From positions 86,756 through 150,755 of the forward strand of contig JAQGOP010000018.1 in assembly GCA_028293545.1 (NCBI GenBank): DNA of 64,000 bases. The letters run 5' to 3'. The first letter of the stretch is position 1, and each line of letters opens with the position of its first letter. Source of the DNA: Verrucomicrobiota bacterium. GTDB lineage: Bacteria; Verrucomicrobiota; Verrucomicrobiia; Opitutales; Opitutaceae. The notes beneath the pieces were generated by a model. That model was not told where the DNA came from. It was given only the letters and a program-made list of their open reading frames with translations, and did not search any database. The translations under genes were made by a program, and so were the position numbers. Below are positions 17,032-24,756 of the stretch, one piece after another.

Positions 17032-17934
17032 ATGAGCGCTCCTCATCTCTACACCCTGACCGGCAATCTGCTCTGCGAGCGCACGCTGGAATTTTCCGAT
17101 TGGTCCATCGGGCGCACCCAGCGCGCTGTGCGCGAGTCATTCCAGGTCGGGGGCAAAGGCATCAACGTCGCGAAGATGCTCCAGCGCCTCGGGGCTCCGA
17201 CGACCGCCCTCTGTTTCGTCGGGGGGCCCACGGGTATGGAGTGTTCCCGCTGGCTTGGGCTGCAGCCGTTCGCCCACCGGTCGTTCCCCACGACGAACGA
17301 TACCCGCGTGGGAATTGTCATTCGCGACGACACTCATCCGGAAACGACGTTCATGGGGGTGGACGCCATTCCTGACGTGGCCGCCATCGCCGAATGCGTG
17401 GCGTTCCTCGACGCGCAGCCGCCCGGCCAACTCCTGGCCATCTGCGGGAGCGTGCCGGGCTGGATCTCGCCGGAATTTGAAACCCTGCGGGCGGCGCTGT
17501 TGCGATGGCAGCAGCGCGGCCTGCTCGTCGTCGATACCTATGGCCCGCCGCTCGGATGGCTGGTCGCGCAACCGCTGGACTTGGTGAAGATCAACGCGGT
17601 CGAACTCCGCACACTCTTTCCCAAAGACACGCCGGATTCCAGCACTCCGGACTTGATTCAGCTCGCCCGAGGGCGCTGGCCAACGCGCCGCTGGATCGTG
17701 ACCGATGGCAGCGGGCCGGTCTGGTTTTGTGAAGAAGGAAAACAGCCGGAAAAGATCTCGCCGCCGAAAGTGGTGGAAGTTTCACCGACCGGATCGGGCG
17801 ACGTTTTCCTGGCGTGCGTCCTCGAATTTTATTTCCGGCAGAAACTCGGATGGCCGGAGGCAATCCGACGCGCCCTGCCCTACTCTGCCGCCAACGCCGC
17901 GCACCCGGGGATCGCAGATTTTCCCCTGCCCTGA
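17032..17934 (+). CDS. PfkB family sugar kinase, 1-phosphofructokinase/tagatose-6-phosphate kinase-like
   Basis: A 300-residue ribokinase-fold enzyme that phosphorylates a sugar or sugar phosphate with ATP. The first signature appears as VGGKGINVAKMLQRLGAPTTA (residues about 40 to 60), as in 1-phosphofructokinases. The second lies in SPTGSGDVFLACVLEF, where the usual GAGD is GSGD but the catalytic Asp is kept. VKINAVELRTLF matches the usual KPN-E-L segment with Ile replacing Pro. No PTS or regulator gene is adjacent, so a fructose role is not supported by context. The ATG at 17032 fits the family. Confidence 0.82.
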   Translation: MSAPHLYTLTGNLLCERTLEFSDWSIGRTQRAVRESFQVGGKGINVAKMLQRLGAPTTALCFVGGPTGMECSRWLGLQPFAHRSFPTTNDTRVGIVIRDDTHPETTFMGVDAIPDVAAIAECVAFLDAQPPGQLLAICGSVPGWISPEFETLRAALLRWQQRGLLVVDTYGPPLGWLVAQPLDLVKINAVELRTLFPKDTPDSSTPDLIQLARGRWPTRRWIVTDGSGPVWFCEEGKQPEKISPPKVVEVSPTGSGDVFLACVLEFYFRQKLGWPEAIRRALPYSAANAAHPGIADFPLP

Positions 17935-17960
17935 TCGCCCGAGCGCGATTGACCGCACCA

Positions 17961-17996
17961 ACCGCACTTCGTTACCTTCGTTTTCTTCTGTTCAAA
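17961..17996. repeat. Single arm of family C repeat
   Basis: The sequence ACTTCGTTACCTTCGTT, followed by TTCTTCTGTTCAAA, is nearly the same as the arms of the inverted repeat at 30386 to 30545. No matching opposite arm was found within about 200 bases, so this may be a decayed or half copy. Confidence 0.6.
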
Positions 17997-18061
17997 ATCC
18001 GAAGATTCCCCGGTGAACCAATCAATTTTTTTGGGGTCGGTGCTAGCCTCCACCTACACTC

Positions 18062-18751
18062 ATGAATCGAAAGATCCTTGTCGTTATCGTCGCTGTGATC
18101 GTGGCCGCCGGGCTTTTTTTTGGCTACCGTGCTTACAAGGCCTCCGCTGATCGCCAGCTTGCGCAGCAGCGTGCCGAGGCCCAGCTCGCGTTGATCAAAG
18201 AACACGAGGCCGAGCTCGCCCGACGCACCGCAGCGATCCTCGAAGCCCGGCGCATGGCCGAGGCCCGCGCCAAGGACGAACTGGCTCGCCAGGAAAAGTT
18301 GCGCCAGGAGCAGGCCGAGGCCCAAGCCGCACTCGACGCCGCTCAAGCTGAAATCACCCGGCTCAATGACGAAGCCGCGCGCCTCGCTGCGGAGCGCAAC
18401 GCCACGACGGCCGAATCCGCGCGCCTGGCCGTCGAGCGCCAGCGCGCCGCCGACGCCGCGAATGCCGCGCGCCTCGCCGCGCTCCAGAAATTGCGCGACC
18501 TCGACCAGAAGCGCGCCGAGACCGATCGCGAAACCGCCCGGCTCGCCGCCTTGCTCCGCCAGCAGGAACTCGAGGCCGAAGCCCAGCGCCTCGCCTTGGA
18601 ACACGAGCGCCAGTCGTTCGAAGTCGGCGGTTACCTTGTGCGGGATTTTCGCTCGGTTTATATCCTGAAGGAAAAAAAGCCCGTCGGTGCCGACGCGAAG
18701 ACCGCCACTCCTCCCGCTTCGGAACCGGCGAACGCCGAGCCGTCGAAATAA
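18062..18751 (+). CDS. Membrane-anchored coiled-coil protein of unknown function
   Basis: A 229-residue protein with one N-terminal membrane helix (residues about 4 to 22, [18 protein letters not shown]), then a long, highly charged region rich in Ala, Glu, Arg and Gln (about 27 to 190) that should form a continuous coiled coil, and a short Ala/Pro-rich tail. The orientation suggests the coiled coil lies in the periplasm. This layout is shared by TolA-like and many unrelated spacer proteins, so no function is assigned. It stops about 75 bases before rplU, with a hairpin between them. Confidence 0.75.
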   Translation: MNRKILVVIVAVIVAAGLFFGYRAYKASADRQLAQQRAEAQLALIKEHEAELARRTAAILEARRMAEARAKDELARQEKLRQEQAEAQAALDAAQAEITRLNDEAARLAAERNATTAESARLAVERQRAADAANAARLAALQKLRDLDQKRAETDRETARLAALLRQQELEAEAQRLALEHERQSFEVGGYLVRDFRSVYILKEKKPVGADAKTATPPASEPANAEPSK

Positions 18752-18799
18752 CGGTTTGAGCAGCGATTTCCGGGAAATAATCCTTGCGTTAGCGGGGGC

Positions 18800-18822
18800 A
18801 AAACCGCTTTATCCGCGGTTTT
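18800..18822 (+). promoter_or_regulatory. Hairpin just upstream of rplU
   Basis: AAAACCGC at 18800 pairs perfectly with GCGGTTTT at 18815 across a 7-base loop, followed by ATTT and then the rplU ATG at 18828. It could be a terminator for the upstream gene or a leader that controls L21 synthesis, since ribosomal protein leaders often form hairpins. The stem leaves no room for a Shine-Dalgarno sequence. Confidence 0.55.
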
Positions 18823-18827
18823 ATTTT

Positions 18828-19142
18828 ATGAAAGCCACTATCAAAACCCAAGGACAGCAGTTCACTGTCACCGAGGGCGACATCCTGATTGTAAACCGTT
18901 ATCCGAATACGGAAGCCGGTGCCACTGTGGAGATTAAAGACGTTCTGGCCACGGGTGAAGGTGCGACGTTCAAGGTCGGCACTCCGACTTTGGTCGGCGC
19001 GACGGTTTCGGCCAAGATCCTCGAGAACAAGCGTGGCGACAAAGTCATCGTTTTTAAGAAGAAAAAGCGCAAGGGCATGGAGCGTAAGCGCGGCCATCGC
19101 CAGGAGCTTTCAGTGATCAAGATCGAATCGATTAACGCTTAA
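18828..19142 (+). CDS. rplU: 50S ribosomal protein L21
   Basis: A 104-residue protein of the large ribosomal subunit that binds 23S rRNA. The sequence shows the family pattern: [20 protein letters not shown] at the start, [29 protein letters not shown] in the middle and the basic [15 protein letters not shown] rRNA-binding stretch. The ATG at 18828 is set by the family N-terminus; the frame is open further up but is not coding there. rpmA follows after 11 bases, the usual rplU-rpmA order. Confidence 0.97.
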   Translation: MKATIKTQGQQFTVTEGDILIVNRYPNTEAGATVEIKDVLATGEGATFKVGTPTLVGATVSAKILENKRGDKVIVFKKKKRKGMERKRGHRQELSVIKIESINA

Positions 19143-19153
19143 TACTACCCGTC

Positions 19154-19399
19154 ATGGCGCACAAAAAAGGTCAGGGAACATCCAGCAACGGTCGCGATAG
19201 CCGCTCACAGCGTCTTGGCGTCAAAGTTTTCGGCGGCGAAACCGTCCTCGCCGGCACGATCATCATCCGCCAGCGCGGCAGCAAGCTGCACGCCGGTCGG
19301 AACGTCGGCATCGGCCGCGATTGGACGCTCTACGCGCTCAAGGATGGCACGGTCAAGTATGACAAGGCCCACCGCAAGGTCGCCGTCGTCACCGCCTGA
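19154..19399 (+). CDS. rpmA: 50S ribosomal protein L27
   Basis: An 81-residue protein whose N-terminus reaches the peptidyl transferase centre. [19 protein letters not shown] and [22 protein letters not shown] are the standard L27 motifs. The usual obg gene does not follow; a predicted terminator does. No N-terminal extension of the Firmicute cleaved type is present. Confidence 0.97.
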   Translation: MAHKKGQGTSSNGRDSRSQRLGVKVFGGETVLAGTIIIRQRGSKLHAGRNVGIGRDWTLYALKDGTVKYDKAHRKVAVVTA

Positions 19400-19436
19400 T
19401 TCGCTAACGCGCTTCCAGCGCACCGCCAGTTTTTCC

Positions 19437-19467
19437 AACGCAGCCCAATTCGGGCTGCGTTTTTTAT
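19437..19467 (+). terminator. Rho-independent terminator after rpmA
   Basis: AACGCAGCCC pairs perfectly with GGGCTGCGTT across the 5-base loop AATTC, followed by a run of T. It lies 38 bases after the rpmA stop, a clear end for the rplU-rpmA transcript. Confidence 0.9.
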
Positions 19468-19613
19468 TGTGCAGCGCCGCCCGGGCATGGGCGAATTCTC
19501 CGGCAGCCACGGTATGGCTCCGTCCACGTTTAAATTCGGTTGGGCCGTTCCCGTTCGACGGAACGTGTCCTTCAACCTTGAACTCCCGGCCTGAGTCGGG
19601 ATTCATCCCTCCG

Positions 19614-20057
19614 ATGTCCGACCGCCTCGCTAGCTTGCGTCACCAGCGTGCGCTCGTGGAGCAGCAACTTGATTGGCTCGACCAGGAAATCGCCGCGCTC
19701 GAAGCGCCGGGCCCGGCCGCAACTCCCGCCAGGGCAATTCCCTCCTCCGCTTCGCTGCCCACCCCGGCGCCAACTCCGGCCCCGCAGCCCCTGCAATCGC
19801 CGCTGTACGCCAAACCCCTCCTCCGGACACCTAAGCCCGCCCCGCCGGCGATCGATGTCCTCGAGGATTTTCCCGAATACCAAGCCGACCCTGCCAACAT
19901 GCAGAGCGAGGCGCGCCGCGGCTGCCTGATTTACACCGTGATCGCTTTCGTCGTGCTCATCCTTGCCATGACCGCGATTTATTTTTTCGCGTACCGCGAT
20001 CATCCACTGCTCCTCGTTCCCGAACGCGCCGCGCCGACGAGCTCCCCGGCGAAATAA
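19614..20057 (+). CDS. Single-pass membrane protein of unknown function
   Basis: A 147-residue protein with three parts: an N-terminal coiled-coil segment (MSDRLASLRHQRALVEQQLDW split by charged residues, about 1 to 30), a Pro/Ala-rich linker (about 31 to 80) and one membrane helix at about 103 to 124 (YTVIAFVVLILAMTAIYFF). The short C-terminal tail is also rich in Pro and Ala. The ATG at 19614 is preferred because the upstream part of the open frame translates the rpmA terminator region. It lies just before the gene pair with the MamK-like actin and may be linked to it, which is inference only. Confidence 0.7.
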   Translation: MSDRLASLRHQRALVEQQLDWLDQEIAALEAPGPAATPARAIPSSASLPTPAPTPAPQPLQSPLYAKPLLRTPKPAPPAIDVLEDFPEYQADPANMQSEARRGCLIYTVIAFVVLILAMTAIYFFAYRDHPLLLVPERAAPTSSPAK

Positions 20058-20121
20058 GGCCCGAAAAAATTCGGAAGGTTTTGCGAACCAGTTGGGATGG
20101 CTCGGGTCTGGATTGTCAGCT

Positions 20122-20538
20122 TTGAGTCCCGAGATTCTCTCTTCCCCCACGGTCGAGTATTCGCCGGTCGGCGAAGTGCGACGCATCATTCGTCGCATCT
20201 GCCTGTTGCGTGCCGTGGGTCGCGCCCCGGAAGCCGCTCGCTTGGAATTGAATGAGCTGGCGTCCGCCTCCGTCCACCTGCCCGGGCTCGGCGGCGAGAG
20301 CGTGGAAGCGATTTTCTCCGAAGAAATGTCGCGCGTCACCGACGCCAGCCTCGTCGCCGAACTGATGGCGCCGCTGCTCGCGCAAAGCCTCGGGCCGCTC
20401 CTTCGAACATCGAATGTCGGCTCGACCGCCCCGCCGATCGCGACGCGGACGCCGAGCGCCGCCCCACCTGCGAACGGCAGCCCTCCGAGCATCGCCGATT
20501 TCATCGATGGCATGCTCGCCCAGGAGCGACCCGCCTAG
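20122..20538 (+). CDS. Small protein of unknown function upstream of the actin-like gene
   Basis: About 138 residues, helical in the first two thirds (EYSPVGEVRRIIRRICLLRA, then EAARLELNELA and FSEEMSRVTDASLVAELMAPLL) with a Pro/Ala/Ser-rich linker and a short conserved-looking end, IADFIDGMLAQERP. The start is uncertain: TTG codons at 20092, 20113 and 20122 are all in frame and there is no ATG. The gene is about 100 bases upstream of the actin-like gene on the same strand, so the product could be a partner or regulator of that filament. No known family was recognised. Confidence 0.6.
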   Translation: MSPEILSSPTVEYSPVGEVRRIIRRICLLRAVGRAPEAARLELNELASASVHLPGLGGESVEAIFSEEMSRVTDASLVAELMAPLLAQSLGPLLRTSNVGSTAPPIATRTPSAAPPANGSPPSIADFIDGMLAQERPA

Positions 20539-20641
20539 TTTGCCCTTTTTCTTTTCCCGTTCTTTTCACTTTTCCCGCTTCAACGACAAGGCCTCCAGCT
20601 TCAGCGAACTCTCGTCATCACCTGTAACTCCACTGTTCGTC

Positions 20642-21811
20642 ATGAGCACTGCCACTGTCGATAAACCCATCATCACCGCCGCGCATATCCCCACCAATGC
20701 CGCGGCCACGTCTGCACCCGTCCGTTCACCCAACTCCACCACCCCGAAAACGAAGACCATCCTGCTTGGCTTCGATTTGGGCACCAACAAGTCATGTGTG
20801 CTCGCCGGAGCGGCGGGCACGGCTGACATCACCGTCAGCAAAGTCGTCCCATCCGTCGTCGGTTACGTCAAAGACGGAATCGTCGACGGCATTGTTGCCG
20901 GCAACCGCACCATCCTGTTCGGCGATGACGCGCTCACCAACATGTTGCACGTCAAGCTGGTCGCGCCTCTCCAGCAGGGCGTCATCCAACATCCCGATGC
21001 CGCGCGGGATTTCCTCAAGCACATCCGCAGCCTCGCCGATCCCAGCGGCCAGGCGGAGATTCGCGCGGTCGTGGGCATGCCCGCCAATGCCGATGAGAAA
21101 GCGCGCGACGACATCCGGCGCTGCGCCTACGGGATTTTTGACCGCATCCTCCTGATTCCGGAGCCGTTCCTCGCGGCCCTTGGCTATCGTGACGATTCAC
21201 GGGTCGGCCAGTCCGGGTACATCGACCCGGTCGTCAACGCGCTCTTCATCGACATCGGTGGAGGCACGAGCGACCTCTGTCTTGTGCAGGGATATTTCCC
21301 GACCCGCGAGGACCAGATCAGCATCCCCTTCGCCGGGGACGCGATCGACGGCCTGCTCAGCGACGAGCTGGACCGGATTTATCCGAACAACGGCCTGTCG
21401 CGCATCAAGGTGCGCGAAATCAAGGAGGCGCATGGCTACGTCGGCCCGAGTCGAAAACCACTCGAGGTCAAAGTGATCATGGGCGGCAAGGCCCGCAGCC
21501 TGGAACTGGGCGACGTCCTCGCACAGTCCGGGAACGCGCTGATCGATAAGATTTACCCGGCGCTGACGACGTTGATCCAACGCGCGTCGTCGGACTCGGT
21601 GGTCACGCTGCTCCAGAACATCATCGTCACCGGTGGCGGTTCGCAAATCCGCGGGATCGACACGTTGCTCCAGAAAAAGCTGACGGACGACGGCTATGAA
21701 ACGCCGAAAGTTCGCCTGGCCGGCCAGGATTACAAACGCTACGTCGCCCTCGGCGCCCTCAAAGCCGCCCGCGCGGCCCGCGAGAACCAGTGGCAGGTGC
21801 TGCTGGGCTGA
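20642..21811 (+). CDS. MamK-like actin family ATPase
   Basis: A 389-residue protein of the actin/HSP70/MreB superfamily, closest by motif to MamK and ParM-type filament proteins. The nucleotide-site motifs are present: phosphate 1 LGFDLGTNKSCV (about residue 40), phosphate 2 ALFIDIGGGTSDL (about 205) and the adenosine motif IVTGGGSQIRGI (about 335). There is a disordered Ser/Thr/Pro N-terminal tail of about 35 residues. MamK builds filaments that line up magnetosomes, but no other mam gene is in the window, so a general cytoskeletal role is more likely. The ATG at 20642 is used because the upstream frame overlaps the preceding gene. Confidence 0.82.
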   Translation: MSTATVDKPIITAAHIPTNAAATSAPVRSPNSTTPKTKTILLGFDLGTNKSCVLAGAAGTADITVSKVVPSVVGYVKDGIVDGIVAGNRTILFGDDALTNMLHVKLVAPLQQGVIQHPDAARDFLKHIRSLADPSGQAEIRAVVGMPANADEKARDDIRRCAYGIFDRILLIPEPFLAALGYRDDSRVGQSGYIDPVVNALFIDIGGGTSDLCLVQGYFPTREDQISIPFAGDAIDGLLSDELDRIYPNNGLSRIKVREIKEAHGYVGPSRKPLEVKVIMGGKARSLELGDVLAQSGNALIDKIYPALTTLIQRASSDSVVTLLQNIIVTGGGSQIRGIDTLLQKKLTDDGYETPKVRLAGQDYKRYVALGALKAARAARENQWQVLLG

Positions 21812-22240
21812 CCGGCCGAGGATCGCGGATTTCGGAGAGCGGAAACCGGATAGTTAATTCCAGCGGGGTGCTCGGGGAAGCCCGGCACTCCGCTTTTTTG
21901 TGTGACCGCTGGCGGCTTCGACGCGGGTTGGATCGGCCCTTCAGGCCTTGGAGATTCTTCGGCCATTACCCAAGGCGTTGCCTTGGGCTACGGCTACCAT
22001 GCCCCGTCGGGGCGTCGGACAAATCCAATATCCGCATTCCAAATTCCATCAGACGACCTCCGGCATCAGAAATCCGCAATCCCGACTCTGAAGGCCCCAG
22101 ATCGTTCCAACCAATCCGGTTTCCACTCCGCAATTCGAAGTCCGCAATCCCTCAGGCCCATCCGGTTTCCGGTATCCACACTCCGAAATCGGCAATTCCC
22201 CCGGCCTATCCGGTTTCCGCAATCCGAAATCCGAAATCGT
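21812..22240. repeat. Array of degenerate short repeats with two hairpins
   Basis: The 430-base gap between the actin gene and pheA holds no gene. From about 22020 to 22235 it is built from variants of a short unit such as CCGCAATCCGAAATC and ATCCGGTTTCC, repeated many times with changes. At the left are two compact hairpins: CCCAAGGCGTTGCCTTGGG at 21969 to 21987 and GCCCCGTCGGGGC at 22001 to 22013. Similar hairpin pairs and AATCCG-type arrays are common between genes in Planctomycetes and Verrucomicrobia. Confidence 0.75.
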
Positions 22241-23320
22241 TTAGCTTGCCGCCGGATAGCTCCCCAGCCACTTCACGAAGGGGCAAAACTTCTGCAGCTC
22301 GGCCAAGGCTTCCTTCATCGACGGATCATCGTAGTGGCCGGAGACATCGATGAAGAAATAATAATCCCATGGGCGCTTCTTGCTCGGGCGCGATTCGATC
22401 TTCGAAAGATTGATCCCGCGCTCAGCCAGGGGCATCAGCATTTTCAAGAGCGAACCCGAGTGTGACGCCGCGGCATCGCCCAGCGAAATTGCGAAACTCG
22501 TGATATCCTTGCCGCCGCCCACCGCTCCGGACGGCTTTTTCCCCAGCACGAAAAAACGCGTGGTGTTGTCCGCCTTGTCCTGGATGTTCTTCACGACCAC
22601 CGGCACGCCATACGTCACCGCCGCCAGTTCGCTCGCCACCGCCGCGGATCCCGTTTCCTCCTTCGCAATCTGCACCGCCCGCGCCGTGCTCGGGGCATCG
22701 ATCAGCTGGGCGTGCGGCAGATGCCGCTGCAGCCAATGCCGGCACTGCGCGAGCGCCTGGTCCTTCGAGTAGACGCGCTCAATTTTTTCCAGCGGCGATG
22801 CCGAGATCAGCGAATGCGTGATCTCCAGGTAAATCTGGGCGACGACCTTCAGGTCCGACTCGACGAAGAGGTCGAGCGCGTCGCGCACCGAGCCCTCGGT
22901 GGAATTCTCAATCGGGATCACTGCGTAGTCGGCCTCACCCTTCTCCACCGCCGTGAAAATATCGCCGATGTTCGCCATCGCGTGGTAGTCCACGCTCGCG
23001 CCGAATTTCTTCATCGCCGCCATGTGCGTGTTTGTGGCCTCGGGCCCGAGGTACGCGATCAGGAGAGGCTTTTCCAACGCGATCGCCGCCGACATGATCT
23101 CGCGGTAAATCGCGCGCAGCGCCTCGTTCTTGATCGGCCCCTCGTTCTGCGAGGAAACCTTGCGCAGCACCGCTTCCTCGCGCTCGGCGACGTAGATCTG
23201 GCCGCCCTGGCTCCGCTTCACCTTGCCGATTTCGGCGGCGAGCTTCAGGCGCTGGTTGAGGACGTCGACCAGCTGACGATCCAGCTGGTCGATCTTTTCG
23301 CGAATCGGGCCGAGGTCCAT
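22241..23320 (-). CDS. pheA: Bifunctional chorismate mutase / prephenate dehydratase
   Basis: Converts chorismate to prephenate and then to phenylpyruvate for phenylalanine synthesis. The 359-residue protein has an AroQ-type mutase domain (1 to about 90, IREKIDQLDRQLVDVLNQR and the later AEREEAVL), a dehydratase domain (about 90 to 270, YLGPEATNTH, IPIENSTEGSV, and the TRF catalytic motif in DNTTRFFVLG) and a C-terminal ACT domain (about 285 to 355, with LSKIESRPSKKRPWDYYF) for feedback control by Phe. Its ATG lies one base after the scpB stop, so the two are very likely co-transcribed. Confidence 0.95.
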   Translation of the reverse strand: MDLGPIREKIDQLDRQLVDVLNQRLKLAAEIGKVKRSQGGQIYVAEREEAVLRKVSSQNEGPIKNEALRAIYREIMSAAIALEKPLLIAYLGPEATNTHMAAMKKFGASVDYHAMANIGDIFTAVEKGEADYAVIPIENSTEGSVRDALDLFVESDLKVVAQIYLEITHSLISASPLEKIERVYSKDQALAQCRHWLQRHLPHAQLIDAPSTARAVQIAKEETGSAAVASELAAVTYGVPVVVKNIQDKADNTTRFFVLGKKPSGAVGGGKDITSFAISLGDAAASHSGSLLKMLMPLAERGINLSKIESRPSKKRPWDYYFFIDVSGHYDDPSMKEALAELQKFCPFVKWLGSYPAAS

Positions 23321-23321
23321 A

Positions 23322-24149
23322 TCAGGCTTGGGCGGGGGTTTCCGCCACCGTCTCGGCTGCGTTCTCGAGCGGAAGTTGCTCGTCGGAGAGCCCCATGTCG
23401 GTGTCGCTCAACTTCGCGGGATTCATCGCGCTTTGGAGCCATTCGTCGATCTGGCGCGCGGAGAGCACGTCCGAGGCCGGAAGCTCGTCGAGGGATTTCA
23501 CGCCCACGAATTCCAGGAACCGGTCGGTCGTGCCGTACTGGATCGGGCGACCGGGCAAATCGGCGCGGCCCACGACGTAAATCAATTCGCGTTCGAGGAG
23601 CTTGTTGACGCCGGCCTCGGCGGAAACACCGCGAATGGTTTCGATTTCGCCGCGCGTGACCGGTTGCCGATAGGCCACGATCGCGAGGGTTTCGACGGAG
23701 GATTGGCTAAGCTTCACCGGTGGCGGCTCCGCCCGAAGGATTCGCACCCAGCGCGCGAAGCGAGGATGCGTCACGATGCGGTAGCCGCTCGAGCCCTCGA
23801 TCAGCAGCAGGCTGTCGTCCGTCGCGCGCATCTCCGCGGCGATCTCGTCCACTGTCTCGCGGATCTGCGTCGCCGTGATGAGCGAAGGCACATCCTGGTA
23901 AAGTTCGGCATCCTGCGGCGCCTCGGCGATGACTTCGGGCACTTCCTCGGTCGCTGGCGTTGCTTCAGGCGCCGGCGCCGCGTCGGCCGGAGCCGGCGTC
24001 GACGGGGCCTCGTTTTCCGCCGCGTCGACCAGCGGGAGGGAATCCTGCTCATGGAAGCGCGTGAAGGCGGCTTGGATGTCCTTGATCGCGAGCGGCTGGC
24101 TCGAGGAGAGCAGCAGTGCCTTGAGCACTTTTTTCAGGTTGAAGGCCAT
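23322..24149 (-). CDS. scpB: Segregation and condensation protein B
   Basis: A 275-residue winged-helix subunit of the SMC-ScpAB condensin, which folds and helps segregate the chromosome. The C-terminal half is standard: AVEIRTHP-like GYRIVTHPRFARWVR, SQSSVETLAIVAYRQPVTRGEIETIRGV, and DLPGRPIQYGTTDRFLEFVGVKSLDELP. The first winged-helix domain is split by an acidic Ala/Pro/Glu-rich stretch of about 50 residues (about 37 to 85) that most ScpB proteins lack. scpA and smc are not in this window. It starts at the ATG at 24149 and is followed at one base by pheA. Confidence 0.92.
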   Translation of the reverse strand: MAFNLKKVLKALLLSSSQPLAIKDIQAAFTRFHEQDSLPLVDAAENEAPSTPAPADAAPAPEATPATEEVPEVIAEAPQDAELYQDVPSLITATQIRETVDEIAAEMRATDDSLLLIEGSSGYRIVTHPRFARWVRILRAEPPPVKLSQSSVETLAIVAYRQPVTRGEIETIRGVSAEAGVNKLLERELIYVVGRADLPGRPIQYGTTDRFLEFVGVKSLDELPASDVLSARQIDEWLQSAMNPAKLSDTDMGLSDEQLPLENAAETVAETPAQA

Positions 24150-24297
24150 GGGGAGTCGAGGTCAGTGAATGCGCCGCCGCGGAAGTGAAGCAATCTCGTT
24201 CTTTGTGAAGCACAGAATGCCCACGCTCCCCCAACTGCATTGACCTGAGGCCACCCACAGAAACAAATCTCGGAGTCGCGACAAAATCGCTCTCGCC

Positions 24298-24549
24298 ATG
24301 CCCCTTCCGAAAGAAACCGCCTGGTTCCCCGCGAAAAAATACGGCTTCGGCTGGGGCGTTCCCCGTCGGTGGCAGGGCGTGTTCGTCCTGCTGGGCTACG
24401 TGGGGACGTTGATTGCTGGCACGCGTTTGATCGGGAAAGGCCCAGCTTATTACCTTGGTTTCGTCATCGTGGCGTCAGTTCTCCTGTTTCTCACCTGTTG
24501 GTGGAAAGGTGAACGCCCTCGGTGGCGCTGGGGCGAAGACGAACGATAG
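24298..24549 (+). CDS. Small two-helix membrane protein
   Basis: An 83-residue protein with hydrophobic segments at about 28 to 46 and 51 to 67 and charged ends. The N-terminal FPAKKYGFGWGVPRRWQG and the C-terminal WWKGERPRWRWGED resemble a small conserved family seen in several phyla, of unknown function. It begins with ATG at 24298 about 150 bases from the divergent scpB start. Its size and charge pattern favour a true gene. Confidence 0.72.
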   Translation: MPLPKETAWFPAKKYGFGWGVPRRWQGVFVLLGYVGTLIAGTRLIGKGPAYYLGFVIVASVLLFLTCWWKGERPRWRWGEDER

Positions 24550-24756
24550 TCCTGGAGCACGAGACGAGTCCGGCCGCTAGATAGATTAGATGACGGGATC
24601 GGCGATGCCCGTTTGCCTGAGTCGAACTCCGGATTCTTGTCACAGGGACCCACGGAGAGAGGGATTGAGATTACAGGGCAAGGCAGCGGTTCGTGGCTAC
24701 CGGCGGCCTTCGAACACGAAGCTTGCCCGGCCATGCGCCGTTTGGCATCGGTTCAG

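Noticed and set aside
20642..21811. Magnetosome gene island
   Set aside because: Only a MamK-like actin is present. No other mam genes, no magnetosome membrane proteins and no mobile element borders were seen.
22020..22235. CRISPR array
   Set aside because: The repeated words are short, degenerate and not separated by unique spacers of constant length, and no cas gene is present.
21902..22465. Open frames of about 187 residues over the short-repeat array
   Set aside because: They translate the degenerate repeats as Ser/Arg/Pro/Ile-rich nonsense and run into pheA on the opposite strand.
24550..24756. Possible tRNA or small RNA gene before ilvD
   Set aside because: A stretch with GTCGAACTCCGG recalls a T-arm but no acceptor stem, anticodon arm or D-arm could be folded around it.
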